42,787 bases of DNA from Pseudomonadota bacterium (GCA_021792555.1 JAJYUL010000031.1:1-42787), one strand, 5' to 3'. Positions 8,498 to 18,900 are shown, counted from the stretch's first letter. Numbers and translations are program-made. Notes: a model not told the origin generated them from the letters alone.

Positions 8498-9601
8498 TCA
8501 GTGCGCGCTGCGCCGATGAATCACGACCGGCATTCCATTGCGCAGCTTGATCTGCCCGGCAGTGACCACTTGCTCCCCGAGATGCAGACCGGCGAGGACT
8601 TCGGTGAGCTCGCCGCGTGTGTGCCCCGTCCTTATCGGCGTGGAAACGGCTACCTGCAGCTCGTGGGTCCCCACCTTACGGTCTTTGATGACGTACACGT
8701 AATCGCCGAACGTGCTGTAGGTGACTGCCACCGTCGGCACGGCCAGGACTTTGTGCGCCGTGCCGACCAGGATTCGAGCCTCGCCGAACATGCCCGGGCG
8801 CAGCCGCATCTGCGGATTCCGGACGATGGCCTCGACGGTCACATTGCGAGTATTGGGGTTGACCTGAGAATTGATCGCCGTGATCCGTCCTTGAAAGCTT
8901 CGGCCGGGAAAGGCATCGACCGTGAGGTCGACCGGCTGGCCGGGATGTATCAGGCCGCTCTGGCTTTGCGGCACGGTGAACTCGGCCCGAAGCGGATTCC
9001 ACACGTTGAGTGCGGCGATCTCCGTCCCGGGCGAGAGATACTCGCCGAGGCTGACCTGCCGCACGCCCATCCAGCCCGAAAACGGCGCACTGACGGCAAG
9101 CTTCGCGAGCGTCGCACGCACGTTGGCGACGGCCGCCTTGGCGCTTTGCTCGTCCGCCCGCGCGGTATCCAGAGCCGCGAGGCTCGTGGCGCGTGCCGCG
9201 TACAGGTGCTGCGCGCGCTGATAGTTGATGCGGGCCAGTGCCTCATTGGCGCGATCCTCAGCCAATGTCGCCAGCTGGTTCGAGTCATCGAGCTGGACGA
9301 GCCGCTGGCCCTTGTTCACGTACTCGCCGGAGTGGAAATAAATGCCGGTCACCTGCCCGGAGAGCTGCGGTGTGAGATTGACGCCGGAGGTCGCCACCAA
9401 GCTCGCCACCGTGTGGATTTCCGACCGCCAAGACACTTTGACCACCGGTTCCGCCGAAACGCTCACCTCGAAGGGTCCCTGGTGCGCATGGGCTGCCCGC
9501 GCGGCGTGCTCCCGCCAGAGCTTGATGCCACCGATCAGCGCGATCACCACCGCGACGATGAGCACTGTGCGCAATAAGACGCGCCGCTCCGGGTTCGCCA
9601 T
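8498..9601 (-). CDS. RND efflux periplasmic adaptor (membrane fusion protein)
   Basis: This 367-residue adaptor joins the permease to the outer-membrane channel. The N-terminal membrane anchor is at residues about 8-28 (VLLRTVLIVAVVIALIGGI). The first lipoyl half-motif is GQVTGIYFHSGEYVNKGQRL, followed by a helical hairpin (about 105-165) and the second lipoyl half APFSGWMGVRQVSLGEYL. The beta-barrel region is around PLRAEFTVPQ to NVTVEAIVRNP, and a membrane-proximal domain ends the protein. It resembles the MexH/VexA group with an uncleaved anchor. The gene begins 3 bases after the outer-membrane factor stop and ends 16 bases before the permease start, which indicates translational coupling. 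Confidence 0.93.
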   Translation of the reverse strand: MANPERRVLLRTVLIVAVVIALIGGIKLWREHAARAAHAHQGPFEVSVSAEPVVKVSWRSEIHTVASLVATSGVNLTPQLSGQVTGIYFHSGEYVNKGQRLVQLDDSNQLATLAEDRANEALARINYQRAQHLYAARATSLAALDTARADEQSAKAAVANVRATLAKLAVSAPFSGWMGVRQVSLGEYLSPGTEIAALNVWNPLRAEFTVPQSQSGLIHPGQPVDLTVDAFPGRSFQGRITAINSQVNPNTRNVTVEAIVRNPQMRLRPGMFGEARILVGTAHKVLAVPTVAVTYSTFGDYVYVIKDRKVGTHELQVAVSTPIRTGHTRGELTEVLAGLHLGEQVVTAGQIKLRNGMPVVIHRRSAH

Positions 9602-9604
9602 CGG

Positions 9605-11125
9605 TCAATTCTCCTCACTCATACTGGATGTTCCTCTGGAGGCAGCCGCCGGATGCGGCTGCGCGGCCGGCAGCTGCGCCGTCCAGCTCCCACCGAGCGC
9701 GACAAAAAGACTCACGGTGTCTAGGTATCGTTGCGACTGCGCCTGGATGTAGCTCAAGCGCGTATCGCTGTATTGCACCTCGGCGGTCAACAGCGAAAGA
9801 TAATCGACCGCGCCGTCCCGATAGCTCGTCTCGGCAACGCGCAAGGCCGCGCGGTTGGCGGCGAGCGCATGCTGCTCGGCACGCAGGGTTTGAGCATCGT
9901 GCTCGAGAGCCCGCAGGGCATTGGCGACCTGCTGGAACGCGCCCAGTACCGTCTGCCGGTACGCCGCAAATGTCGCATCGTAGGCCGCAACCGCTTCGCG
10001 CTTCTGCGCCTCGAGTGTGCCGCCTGCGAAGATCGGCATAGCCAGATCGCCCGCGAGACTCCAGATGTTGCTCGCAGCGTGCAGGAGCGCCCCCGGCGCA
10101 GTGCTTTCCTGGCCGAACTGCGCGGTCAGCGTTACGGTCGGATACATCTGCGCCTTCGCCACACCGATCTCGACGTCCGCATAACGCAACTGCGCTTGCG
10201 CGGCGCGGATATCGGGGCGCTGTTGCAGCAGGGTAGACGGCAGACTCACCGGAATCCGCACCGGCAGCCGCACCTGCGCCATGCGCGGCGAGCGATCGCG
10301 CAACTGTGCGGGCAGCTCACCGACCAGGATCGCGAGTTCGTGCCGATAGACCGCCCACTGTTGCTCGAGCGACGGCAAGGTGGCCTCGCTCGAAGCGACG
10401 TGACCGCGCTGCGTGAGGACGCTCAGGTAAGGCACGGCACCGAATCGATATTGCGTTTCGGTCAGCTTCAGCAGCGTCTTTTCACGGGCAATGATGGAGC
10501 GCGTCGCCACGATCTGCGCGCGCACGGATGCCGCATTGATCGCAGCGGAGGCGACGTTCCCGATCAGCGTCAAACGAGCCGCGTCGAGCTCGTAGCGCCG
10601 GTAGTCCACCTGCGCCCGCTCGCCCTTGTAAACCAGGCGGTTGACGCCGAAGAAGTCAGGATAGTAGCTCACGGCGAGCCCGCCGGAGTACAGCGAGTAA
10701 ATCCGACCGGGAAAGGATCCGCCGGAGCTCGCCGAAGATGTCCTCTGCCGTGAGGCGCCGAGGTTACCGCCGACCTGCGGGTAGAAAATGCCCGCCGCGG
10801 CGGCCATCGCAGCCCGCGCCTCGCGCAGCCGCGCCTGCTCCTGAACCAGACCAGGATTGTTCGCCAGCGCCTGACGGATCAGAGTGTCGAGTTCGGGCGA
10901 GTCGAACTGGCGCCACCATTCGGCCGATGGTGAGGCGCCGTACTCGAACCGCTGCGCCTGACCGGCCGAGCCGGCGGCGCTGACGGTGACACGCGGCGCC
11001 GGGGCGCGCGTGTAGGACTCCGTCGGAACCGACGGCAAAGAATACCGAGGCGCGAAAGAGCAGCCCTCTAGGCTCAGCAGCCAGGCGCAGCCGGCCAACA
11101 GGAGCGCGGACCTGATTTTGTGCAT
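9605..11125 (-). CDS. Outer-membrane efflux lipoprotein (NodT/OprM-type TolC family)
   Basis: This is the channel component of the RND pump. I place the start at the ATG at 11125, which gives MHKIRSALLLAGCAWLLSLEGC, a lipoprotein signal with the acylated Cys at 22 followed by SFAPRY, the typical NodT-family N-terminus. An upstream in-frame ATG at 11296 would add 57 residues ahead of the signal peptide and is unlikely. The mature protein (506 residues from this start) has the two OEP repeats: WWRQFDSPELDTLI starts the first and the second contains QRPDIRAAQAQLRYADVEIG. Alanine-rich helices complete the alpha-barrel. It is the first gene of the pump operon, and the palindrome at 11221-11243 lies about 95 bases upstream. 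Confidence 0.93.
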   Translation of the reverse strand: MHKIRSALLLAGCAWLLSLEGCSFAPRYSLPSVPTESYTRAPAPRVTVSAAGSAGQAQRFEYGASPSAEWWRQFDSPELDTLIRQALANNPGLVQEQARLREARAAMAAAAGIFYPQVGGNLGASRQRTSSASSGGSFPGRIYSLYSGGLAVSYYPDFFGVNRLVYKGERAQVDYRRYELDAARLTLIGNVASAAINAASVRAQIVATRSIIAREKTLLKLTETQYRFGAVPYLSVLTQRGHVASSEATLPSLEQQWAVYRHELAILVGELPAQLRDRSPRMAQVRLPVRIPVSLPSTLLQQRPDIRAAQAQLRYADVEIGVAKAQMYPTVTLTAQFGQESTAPGALLHAASNIWSLAGDLAMPIFAGGTLEAQKREAVAAYDATFAAYRQTVLGAFQQVANALRALEHDAQTLRAEQHALAANRAALRVAETSYRDGAVDYLSLLTAEVQYSDTRLSYIQAQSQRYLDTVSLFVALGGSWTAQLPAAQPHPAAASRGTSSMSEEN

Positions 11126-11220
11126 GCGCGGCCCAGCATCTCGCTGCGGCACGCAGCGCACGCGAGCCGAGTTCGGGCAGCGGTAATTTGCAAGCATCCC
11201 TAGCTCATCAAACCCAACAG

Positions 11221-11243
11221 CCGCACATGTGTGACACGTGCGG
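11221..11243. promoter_or_regulatory. Palindrome upstream of the RND efflux operon; candidate MarR operator
   Basis: This 23-base imperfect palindrome has arms CCGCACATGTG (11221-11231) and GACACGTGCGG (11233-11243) around one central base; 9 of 11 arm positions pair. It lies about 95 bases before the start of the outer-membrane factor gene, where an operator would overlap or follow the promoter. MarR proteins bind dyads of about 16-24 bases, so the MarR at 4669-5202 is the obvious candidate. That assignment is inference. Confidence 0.5.
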
Positions 11244-12204
11244 TCGAGTGGTATTTCATTTCGGGTATGGACAGTGCCCGCCGTATCGGGGGGCAAAGAC
11301 TATTGAATAGCATGCTACCGTATCCGCAATGGACATGCAATCCTCACGGCGCACGTCTAGGATTCGCAAATGCCGAACGCGCGTGCGGGACTGCGGACCG
11401 GCCCGCCGCCCCACTGCCCCACTGCCGCGCGCACTGGGCTCACCCGGGGCGTTTGACCCCGAACCACGTGACTCAGCGCCATGAGGCGCGATTTGCCATT
11501 GCGCATCAGCTGGCAGCCGCGCCGGATCAATCAAAAGGAATGCCGCTCGCATCGGCGCACGCGGACCGCGGCAGTTAGCAACGCTCAGCGTCGCCTCGCG
11601 AGGGAACTCAACAGCCTGGCCCGTGAGCTCCTGCCAGCGCACGAGTACGCCCCATCCATCGCGCTGCTGTGCGGATGCCGATGAGGTGTCAGAGAGAATG
11701 TACACCGTCCCGAGCAACCCTCCCGGGTCTGCGCCTCGAGTTCCCCCGGTAACCTGCCTGGGCGTGTTTCACCCGGCACCGTTGCCAGACGCGCCGGGGT
11801 GTCTGCGGCTTCGCATCTGTAAGGACGGGCGGTCCGGAGCTCTCCGTGGCCGGACGCCCCCCGCGTCGCACCCGTCAGCCAACCATGTTGGACGCTTCAT
11901 CCCGTCGCTGCCCGTATGGCTCATCGCCGACAGGGGCCGGGCGTCTGCCGAACTCCAGAGCCGCGTCAATAGATCCGAGCGTTGTCATAAGCCCGGCAAT
12001 GGCGCATGCAGAAGTCGGCGGTTCGAGTGTCGGCGGGCGCCACGCTTTGAACTCCAGTGCACGCCGCGCCTGTGCCGCAGTGGTTGTCGCCGCCGGCGTG
12101 TGGGAGCAGAATCGCATGGGTCGAAACAGCGCCGTTCCCGAGGACCGCGCGCGGGCCTCAGCAGGGCGACGTGATCCATCATTCGCGGCCCGGAGGAAAC
12201 TGCC
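11244..12204. other. Long intergenic region between divergent genes
   Basis: About 960 bases lie here between the pump operon (minus) and the methanethiol oxidase gene (plus). It must contain promoters for both directions. Open frames exist on both strands (for example 11875-12117 minus and 11256-11717 minus), but none has a recognisable family, a good ribosome binding site or a natural residue composition. I see no RNA gene. Confidence 0.4.
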
Positions 12205-13611
12205 ATGAGCGCTGCCCGGCTCCGTCCCGACCCGAGCTTTTACCCCTCCCCTCGCCTTGCCATGGAGGGGCCGGTCGAAACCCTCGCGTATGTCGCTCTC
12301 CTATGCCCGGACGGTTCCCGACCGGATGCGCTCGCCGTGATTGATCTGGATCCCGCCTCGGCGCGCCGGGGCCAGATCCTCTCCCGGCTCGATCTGCCGC
12401 ACATCGGGGATGAGCTGCACCACTACGGCTGGAACGCCTGCAGTTCCGCGCTCTGCCCGATGACCGGCCACCCTTTCACCGAGCGGCGCTATCTGATCGT
12501 CCCCGGCATCCGCTCCTCGCGTCTCTACATTGTCGACACGCGTCCCGACCCGCGCGCGCCGCGCCTCGTCCAGGAGATCTCGCCCGAGGAGCTGCTGCGC
12601 AAGACCGGCTATTCCCGCCCACACACCGTTCACTGCGGCCCGGAAGGCATCTACATCAGCACGCTCGGCGGCAAGGGCCCACATGGCGATGGGAGCGTGC
12701 CCGGCATCTTCCTGCTCGATTGCGAGACGTTCGAGATTCGAGGGCAGTGGGAAATGGCGCGCGGGCCGCAGACCATGAGCTACGACTTCTGGTGGAACAT
12801 CCCGCACGATTACATGATCTCGAGCGAATGGGGCCTGCCACCCCAGTTCGAGAACGGCCTGGTGGCGGAGGATCTGCTCGCGAATCGCTATGGCCATCGG
12901 CTGCACTTCTGGGACCTGCGCGGCCGGCGCCACATGCAGACGATCGATATCGGCGCCAACCACCAGATGGCGCTCGAGGTCCGTCCCGCCCACGACCCCA
13001 CCAAGGATTACGGCTTCCTCGGTGTCGTCGTCGACACCACCAATCTCGAGGGCTCGATCTGGACCTGGTGGCGCGAAGAAGGCACTTTCTACGCGCGCAA
13101 AACCGCGACCATCGCCCCGGAGCCGGCCGACGCGGCGAAGCTGCCTGCGCTGCTCAAGCCCTTCGGCGCCGTCCCTGCACTCGTCACCGATATCGACCTG
13201 TCGCTCGATGACCGCTATCTCTACGTCGCCTGCTGGGGCACCGGGGAGTTGCGCCAGTATGACGTGAGCAACCCCTTCTCGCCCCGCCTCGCAGGGTCGA
13301 TCCGCCTCGGCGGGGTAGCCGAGCACACCCCCCATCCCTCCGGCGCGCCCTATCACGGCGGGCCGCAGATGATAGAGATCAGCCGCGACGGCAAGCGGAT
13401 CTATTTCACCAACTCACTGTATTCGACCTGGGACACGCAGTTTTATCCCGAGGGCATTCCCGGCCAGATGGTCATGGCGCACAACGGAGCCGACGGATTC
13501 GCGCTCGATCGGGACTTTCACATCGCCTTCGAGGATGGCCTGCGTGCGCACCAGATCCGTCTCGAAGGCGGCGACTGCTCGACCGAGAGTTTCTGCTTCC
13601 CCTCGGCCTGA
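12205..13611 (+). CDS. mtoX: Selenium-binding protein family methanethiol oxidase (SBP56/SELENBP1-like)
   Basis: This 468-residue enzyme is predicted to oxidise methanethiol to formaldehyde, hydrogen peroxide and hydrogen sulfide, the reaction known for bacterial MtoX and human SELENBP1. Family blocks run along the whole length: GDELHHYGWNACSSA with Cys79, the residue matching the conserved Cys57 of SELENBP1; LYIVDT; PHTVHCGPEG; SYDFWWNIPHDYMISSEW; DRYLYVACWGTGELRQYD; GGPQMIEISRDGKRIY; SLYSTWDTQFYPEG; and the terminal GGDCSTESF. Copper-coordinating histidines are plausible in the HH and PHT motifs. I see no signal peptide, although the copper-dependent characterised MtoX is periplasmic. The start is fixed by a strong ribosome binding site GGAGGA (12192-12197) 7 bases before the ATG. 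The next gene follows after 18 bases. The SCO1/MauG partners known from Hyphomicrobium are absent here. Confidence 0.9.
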   Translation: MSAARLRPDPSFYPSPRLAMEGPVETLAYVALLCPDGSRPDALAVIDLDPASARRGQILSRLDLPHIGDELHHYGWNACSSALCPMTGHPFTERRYLIVPGIRSSRLYIVDTRPDPRAPRLVQEISPEELLRKTGYSRPHTVHCGPEGIYISTLGGKGPHGDGSVPGIFLLDCETFEIRGQWEMARGPQTMSYDFWWNIPHDYMISSEWGLPPQFENGLVAEDLLANRYGHRLHFWDLRGRRHMQTIDIGANHQMALEVRPAHDPTKDYGFLGVVVDTTNLEGSIWTWWREEGTFYARKTATIAPEPADAAKLPALLKPFGAVPALVTDIDLSLDDRYLYVACWGTGELRQYDVSNPFSPRLAGSIRLGGVAEHTPHPSGAPYHGGPQMIEISRDGKRIYFTNSLYSTWDTQFYPEGIPGQMVMAHNGADGFALDRDFHIAFEDGLRAHQIRLEGGDCSTESFCFPSA

Positions 13612-13629
13612 GTCGGTGGACGTGCCCCG

Positions 13630-14340
13630 ATGGGCGCCGACACGATCTGGGGCATGATTCTGGCGATGGGGCTCTATCAGGGCCTCAATCCCACGATGGG
13701 CTGGCTCGCCGCGGTCGGCCGCGGCCTGGAAACCCGCTCCGGCCGCGCCGTGCTCCTCAGCACGGCCACTTACGCGGCGGGCCATTACTGCGCGATGGCA
13801 GCGGTATTGCTCCCCGCCGCTGTATTCGTGGGACTTACCGCAGTGCGGCCGGCCACCCTGCTGCCCTGGCTGGGCGTTGCGCTGATCGGCTTTGGCCTGT
13901 TCAAGCTGTATCGCCCGGCCCACCCGCGCTTTCTCACCCGCATCCGCCCGAATCAGCGCGTGCGCTTCTCCTGTCTCATGGCGCTCTGCCATTGCGGCTC
14001 GCCGCTCATGATGCTAGGCCCGCTCGCGAGCCTGATGATGCTGCTCGACATGACAGCTCACACGGGACACGGTTCTGCCTCCCGAGCGCTCCGCTTCGCA
14101 CTCCTCGCGCTGACGCTGCCGGCGGGGATGGGCTTGGCGCTGCTCAGCGCGGCCAGCCTGACCGCCTGGATCGTCTGGCGCCGCTTTGGTCTGACGGCGC
14201 TGACGCGGATCTGGGTCAATCTCGATGGACTGTGGGCATTGGTCTTCGTTCTCATGGGCGCCATGCAACTCGCCATGGCTGCCGCGCCCGGCGCCGCAGG
14301 CGGCATGCCGTCCTGGATCCCCGCGCTGCGCAGCCGGTGA
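13630..14340 (+). CDS. Small polytopic membrane protein in the mtoX operon
   Basis: This 236-residue integral membrane protein has about six hydrophobic segments, including AVLLSTATYAAGHYCAMAAV, LLPWLGVALIGFGLFKLY, the region with ALCHCGSPLMMLGP, ALLALTLPAGMGLAL and LWALVFVLMGAMQLAMA. The short MALCHCGSPLMM segment with His, two Cys and Met residues could bind a metal such as copper. This residue pattern, and the co-transcription implied by the 18-base gap after mtoX, suggest help with cofactor supply or sulfur-product export. I cannot place it in a named family. Downstream, a weak inverted repeat (CCCGT and ACGGG near 14347-14366) has no T-run. Confidence 0.75.
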   Translation: MGADTIWGMILAMGLYQGLNPTMGWLAAVGRGLETRSGRAVLLSTATYAAGHYCAMAAVLLPAAVFVGLTAVRPATLLPWLGVALIGFGLFKLYRPAHPRFLTRIRPNQRVRFSCLMALCHCGSPLMMLGPLASLMMLLDMTAHTGHGSASRALRFALLALTLPAGMGLALLSAASLTAWIVWRRFGLTALTRIWVNLDGLWALVFVLMGAMQLAMAAAPGAAGGMPSWIPALRSR

Positions 14341-14475
14341 GCACCCCGTCATGACTCAGAACGGGACGGCCAGATGACGCACCGCGTGCCGTCGTGGCGC
14401 GCCGGATGCGGCTCGCAATTCAGCGCTCGATGCAACCATGCGGGGCTCCAACACCTGCCGCTCAACAAAATGTCA

Positions 14476-14505
14476 TTGACATCGCGGCGCGCCGGGGAAC
14501 ATATT
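14476..14505 (+). promoter_or_regulatory. Sigma-70-like promoter for the DUF1499 gene
   Basis: A perfect -35 hexamer TTGACA (14476-14481) is separated by 18 bases from CATATT (14500-14505), which matches the -10 consensus at four of six positions. It lies about 85 bases before the ATG at 14591 in a region without a gene (14341-14590). The promoter call is from sequence only. Confidence 0.45.
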
Positions 14506-14590
14506 TGACGATTCCGGATGCAGCCGCACCCGTCCCACAGGGCGGCCGCTCAGGATGGTTCCGCGAGACGATGGACAACGAGGGTCGCTC

Positions 14591-15442
14591 ATGCAACAGA
14601 CCAACCCTGGAATCGGAATGCATGACACACCGAGCACTGCGCGCACCGGACTTGCGAACCGCTCGTCCTGGATTGCCTACGTCGTCCTGGCGATCGCCGT
14701 TGCGGCATTTCTCGCGGTGCTGCTGCCCGGTCCCCTGTACCGCATCCGGATACTGAGCCTCGGCGCGGCGTTCAGCTCAATTAAATACGGCGCCTACGGC
14801 GGCATCGTCGCCGTCGTTCTCGGCTTGGCGCTGCTGCCGCTGGCATGGCGCGCGCGTGCCGGCGCCGCGGGCTTCATCGTGCCTGTTCTGGCCATCCTGT
14901 TGGGCGGAATTTCCTGGGGTGTGCCGTACCTGTGGCTGAGGAAAGCTGAATCCGTGCCGGCAATCCACGACATTACGACGGACACCAGAAACCCTCCCCA
15001 GTTCCTGCCGGATGTGGTGGCGCTGCGCGCCGCCGCCGGCGCGACCAATTCCACGGTCTATGGGGGCGCACGGGTTGCCGCTCTGCAGAAGAAAGCGTAT
15101 CCCGACATCCGACCCATGTTCTTCAAACTGAGCCCCGCACAGCTCTTCGCAGGCGCGTTGCGCGCGGCCAAGGCGATGGGATGGAAATTGGACTCGGAGC
15201 ATCCCAATCGCGGGATCATTGAAGCGAGCAGCACGACGCTCTGGTTCGGGTTTACCGACGACGTTGTGATCCGGATCGAGCCGCAGACCGACGGCAGCCG
15301 GCTGGATATCCGCTCCGAATCGCGCATCGGCGAGAGTGACATCGGGCGCAATGCGGCACGGATTCTGCGCTTCCGCGCCATGCTCTACAGGACGCTCGGC
15401 ATACACCCGCCCGGACGCTTGGCCGGCATGCTTCGACCGTGA
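14591..15442 (+). CDS. DUF1499 domain membrane protein
   Basis: A 283-residue protein. I choose the ATG at 14591 because GAGGG (14580-14584) lies 6 bases upstream; an in-frame ATG at 14555 lacks such a site. Residues about 25-125 contain three hydrophobic segments (WIAYVVLAIAVAAFLAVLL, GIVAVVLGLALLPLAW, GFIVPVLAILLGGISWGV). The remainder is the DUF1499 domain: DITTDTRNPPQFLPDV, KKAYPDIRPMFF, then GWKLDSEHPNRGIIEASSTT and WFGFTDDVVIRIEP, ending with SRIGESDIGRNAARILRF. DUF1499 proteins are widespread in proteobacteria and lack a firm function. A separate promoter suggests it is not part of the mtoX operon. Confidence 0.85.
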   Translation: MQQTNPGIGMHDTPSTARTGLANRSSWIAYVVLAIAVAAFLAVLLPGPLYRIRILSLGAAFSSIKYGAYGGIVAVVLGLALLPLAWRARAGAAGFIVPVLAILLGGISWGVPYLWLRKAESVPAIHDITTDTRNPPQFLPDVVALRAAAGATNSTVYGGARVAALQKKAYPDIRPMFFKLSPAQLFAGALRAAKAMGWKLDSEHPNRGIIEASSTTLWFGFTDDVVIRIEPQTDGSRLDIRSESRIGESDIGRNAARILRFRAMLYRTLGIHPPGRLAGMLRP

Positions 15443-15969
15443 TCGCTCGTGCAGCGATGGCCGGTTCCGATGCCGGGAGGGTGGTGGAAACCCCGCGAGC
15501 ATCTGCATACTGATCCGGACCCGGCGCCTGCACAGCTCTGCGCCGCGGGAGCATCCCCGTCATCGCGGGCTCCGGTCGATGCACGGCAGGTGCGCTGTAC
15601 GCGGGTGACGCACGGCTCATCGGGTTCGCCATCGGTAATGCCCCTATTGCCGCTCGGGCACGAACCGTCACGCGGATCAATCAGCCCCTCCTCGTCACGC
15701 TTCAGGCGGTACACGCGGCTGTCAACTGCCCGCGCAGAGCGGCGGCAGAGAGTTCCCCCTGCCTTTCAGCGGCCGCAGAGGATCGCGCAGCCGACCGATT
15801 CGCTCGCCCTGCCCGCCAAGCGATACGCCCGCCGGGCCACTGAGACGATGCCCCCGCGGCACACCGCCCGGCGTCGAGCGCAGGTCAAGCGAACCCCTGA
15901 CCGCACCGACACACCTCCTGTCATGCACCTGCCCGCGGGCCTCGAGGCCCCGTGCCGTTCGGCGCCCGC
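15443..15969. other. Intergenic stretch between convergent genes
   Basis: No gene is recognised. A perfect 14-base palindrome GGGCCTCGAGGCCC lies at 15937-15950, about 20 bases beyond the TonB receptor stop. It could act as a transcript 3-prime hairpin, but no T-run follows on either strand. Confidence 0.4.
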
Positions 15970-18900
15970 TCAGCGCAGGTGATAACGCACGGTCGCATAG
16001 ACGTAGCGCCCGCGAGGATCACCATAGGTCAGATCGTATCCGCCGACGAAATTGTTGGCGATGGACGCATAGTTCGCATACGGCGGATTCTGATTGAACA
16101 GATTGATCACGCCCAGAGTGAAATCGAAGCGTCGCAACCCCGTGTAGGAGGCCTGCGCGTTGATCGTGTCGTACGCCGAGACATGGCGCGGCACCTGGGT
16201 GATGGTCGAGGGAGTATCCAGGTAGGGCTCCTGGTACTGCTGCGTCACCGAGAGCTCCCATGACGGTGTCGTGTACCCGATCGTCAGGGTGTGGCGCCAC
16301 CGTACGATGACTCCGCCCGCCTCACCGACCTGCGAGAGACCCTGGTTGATCACGCTGGTCCACGTGCCGTTGAAATTCTGCACGGCGTACTTGTAGAAAT
16401 ACGCACCGTTGCCCCGGACGAAGATATCGCCGGGACCCAGCCTCTTGTTGTACGTGAGGGTGATATCGAGGCCGCTCAGGTAGGTCTTGAAGAGATTCTG
16501 GTTGGTCTGGCTAATGGAGACGATGTTGCCCGACGCGTCGCGCGTGACGAAGCGGGAGAATTCCGCCGCCGTCTGCGCGTTCTCCAGAATGACGCTGTAC
16601 GGCAGACCGCCGGGAACGATCTCATTGCGCAGATAGATCCAGAACGAGTCCAGGCCCAGACGCAGGTTGCGCACCGGCTCGAGCACCGTGCCCAGGGTGT
16701 AGTTGATCGACTTCTCCGGCTTGAGGTTCGGGTTGCCGCCGATCACAGTCGTGAACTGCTCGCTGCAGGCCGGGTTGTTCGGGTTGAACACCGGGCACTG
16801 GACCGGATCGCGCGTGCCGTTCGAGGTCACACTGAAAGTCTCGGGTGCGTACAGATCGGGCAGCGACGGCGCGCGGAAGCCCGTGCCCGCCGAGCCGCGC
16901 AGCTGGAACCACCGCAGCGGCCGCCAATGCAGCCACAGCTGGGGATTGACCGTGCTGCCGATCGTCTGATAGTGGTCCCAGCGCACGGCCACGTCCGCCT
17001 GCAGCGAGTGCGCGAGATAGCCGTTGAGCTCGAAGTATGCGGCCTGCGCGGTCCGCGAAGAGGACTCCGGCAGCGAGTTGCCGCCGAGGCCGCCGACGTT
17101 GCCCTGCTCGAGAACGAGCGCCGGGGAGTAGTCGTAGGTTTCCCGGCGCAGTTCCGCGCCCACCGCGAGGCGCAGGGGCCCGGTCGGCAGTTGCGCGATC
17201 TTGCGCGTTGCGCTGGCATCGAGGCTCGTGAGCGACGTCTTGGACGAGTAGTCCTGGCCGATGAATTCATCCGACTTGGCTTGTGCGAGCGCATTGGCAT
17301 CCTGCGTCGCTCCGAAGGGGTTGATGACCCCGGAGTCCAGGAGCGGCATGATCTTCGAATAGAGCGGCCAGCCGCTCTCGAGGTTGTCGTACAGGGCCAC
17401 CTGGCCGAAGAGAACGGATGCGTTGTAGTGCCAGCCGATCGCATGGCCCTTCACCCCGCCCACCACGCGCAACGTATTGGTCGTATCGAGCGTCTGGCGG
17501 ATCCCGTTCGCGAAGTCCCGATAGATGAGGTTCAGCGGCTCACCGGCCAGTCCGTGCTGCGCCGCCCAGGCGGTCGGATAATAGGGGCTGCTCGGCGGGA
17601 GCAGGAACGCCCCCTGCCCCGGCCGGGCATTCGGGTTGCTGTAGCCGGGGTACTGCGTGGCCAGCAGGTTCGCGAGGTACGCGATGTACGGGTTCCCGGG
17701 CAGCATCGGGTTGAGGAACGCCAGCGGCACCGGCTGGGTGTAGGTCCTCTGCCTCACCTGCGAGAAGAGCACGTTGCCGTAGAGCTGGGCCGAGTGCGTC
17801 AGCTCATAGGTGCCGTTGAGATAGGCGCTGTAGCGGGAGCGCTTGGGCTGCAGCGAGTCGTACGGGGAGTTGTCGAAGCGGCACTGCGTCGGGTAGTTCT
17901 TGTCATTGATGGAGGTGGGCGCACAGTTGCCGACCTCCGGGCTGTAGACGCCCCCGTGCGGGAGCACGCTGTTCGGCGGAATCAGCACGTTCGCCGGGAA
18001 AGCGAAGAACGAGGTCACGTCATTGCCGTAGCCCGGGCTGTAGCGGCTGGCAAAGGAGCGCGAGGCGCCCATGATGGGGGATTTGTGGTCGTACTCGAGC
18101 CCGATGCCGAGGTTGTAGCGATCCTTCTCGAGCGAGCCGATGCCCCCGTAGATCGAGATGTTCTCGGAGGTCCCGCCGCCCGCCCGGGTCGGCGTGCCCA
18201 CGGTCGCGCTCGCATCCAGGCCCTGGAAATCCGACTTGAGGATGAAATTGACCACCCCCGCGATGGCATCGCTTCCGTATACCGCCGAGGCGCCGTTCTC
18301 CAGCACCTCGATGCGCTGGACCGCCGCGAGCGGAATGGCGCCGACATCGACCGAGTCGCCGGTCGTGCTGACCGGCGTGCGCAGTCCATTGATGAGAACG
18401 AGCGTGCGGGCCGCGCCGAGGCCGTGCAGCGAGATCGTCTCGATGCCCCCGGTGGTGAAGCCAGTCGCCTGCGCTGAGGTGACACTGCCCACGCTGCTCG
18501 TGGAGCTCACCTGCTGCAGCAGCTGCGGGACGCTGGTGGCGCCCGAGAGCCGGATATCCCGCCGGCTCAGAATCTGCACGGGCAGCGCGTTCAGGGTATT
18601 GATTCCCCTGATGCGGGTGCCCGTGACGACCACTTCCCGTAGCGTGGAGGCGCCGGTGAGGGAAGCGGCGCCGGGAGTGGACGATTGCGCAGCGGCGCTG
18701 CCGGCAGCGCCGGCGGATGCCGCAGTCGGCGCCTGGGGGTCGCCGCCGGCGCTCTGACTCGGCCCCTCGTCCAGGGATTGCGGATCGTCCGGCCTCTGCC
18801 CAACGCGCTGCGGCAACGGGGCGACCGGCGGGTCAGCGGCTGCCTCAGCACGGGCAACCGGCAATATGGTGATCGTGTGGACGTCGATGTATCGGAACGT

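Noticed and set aside
11256-11717. 153-codon minus-strand frame upstream of the pump operon
   Set aside because: It overlaps the region where the pump promoter must lie and has unnatural composition.
11875-12117. 80-codon minus-strand frame in the long intergenic region
   Set aside because: It starts with ATG but has no ribosome binding site and no family features; conservation would be needed to keep it.
16291-18477. 728-codon plus-strand open frame opposite the TonB receptor
   Set aside because: It is antisense to a clearly conserved gene, is extremely rich in Arg/Ala/Val and has no family motif. Such long shadow frames are normal in GC-rich DNA.
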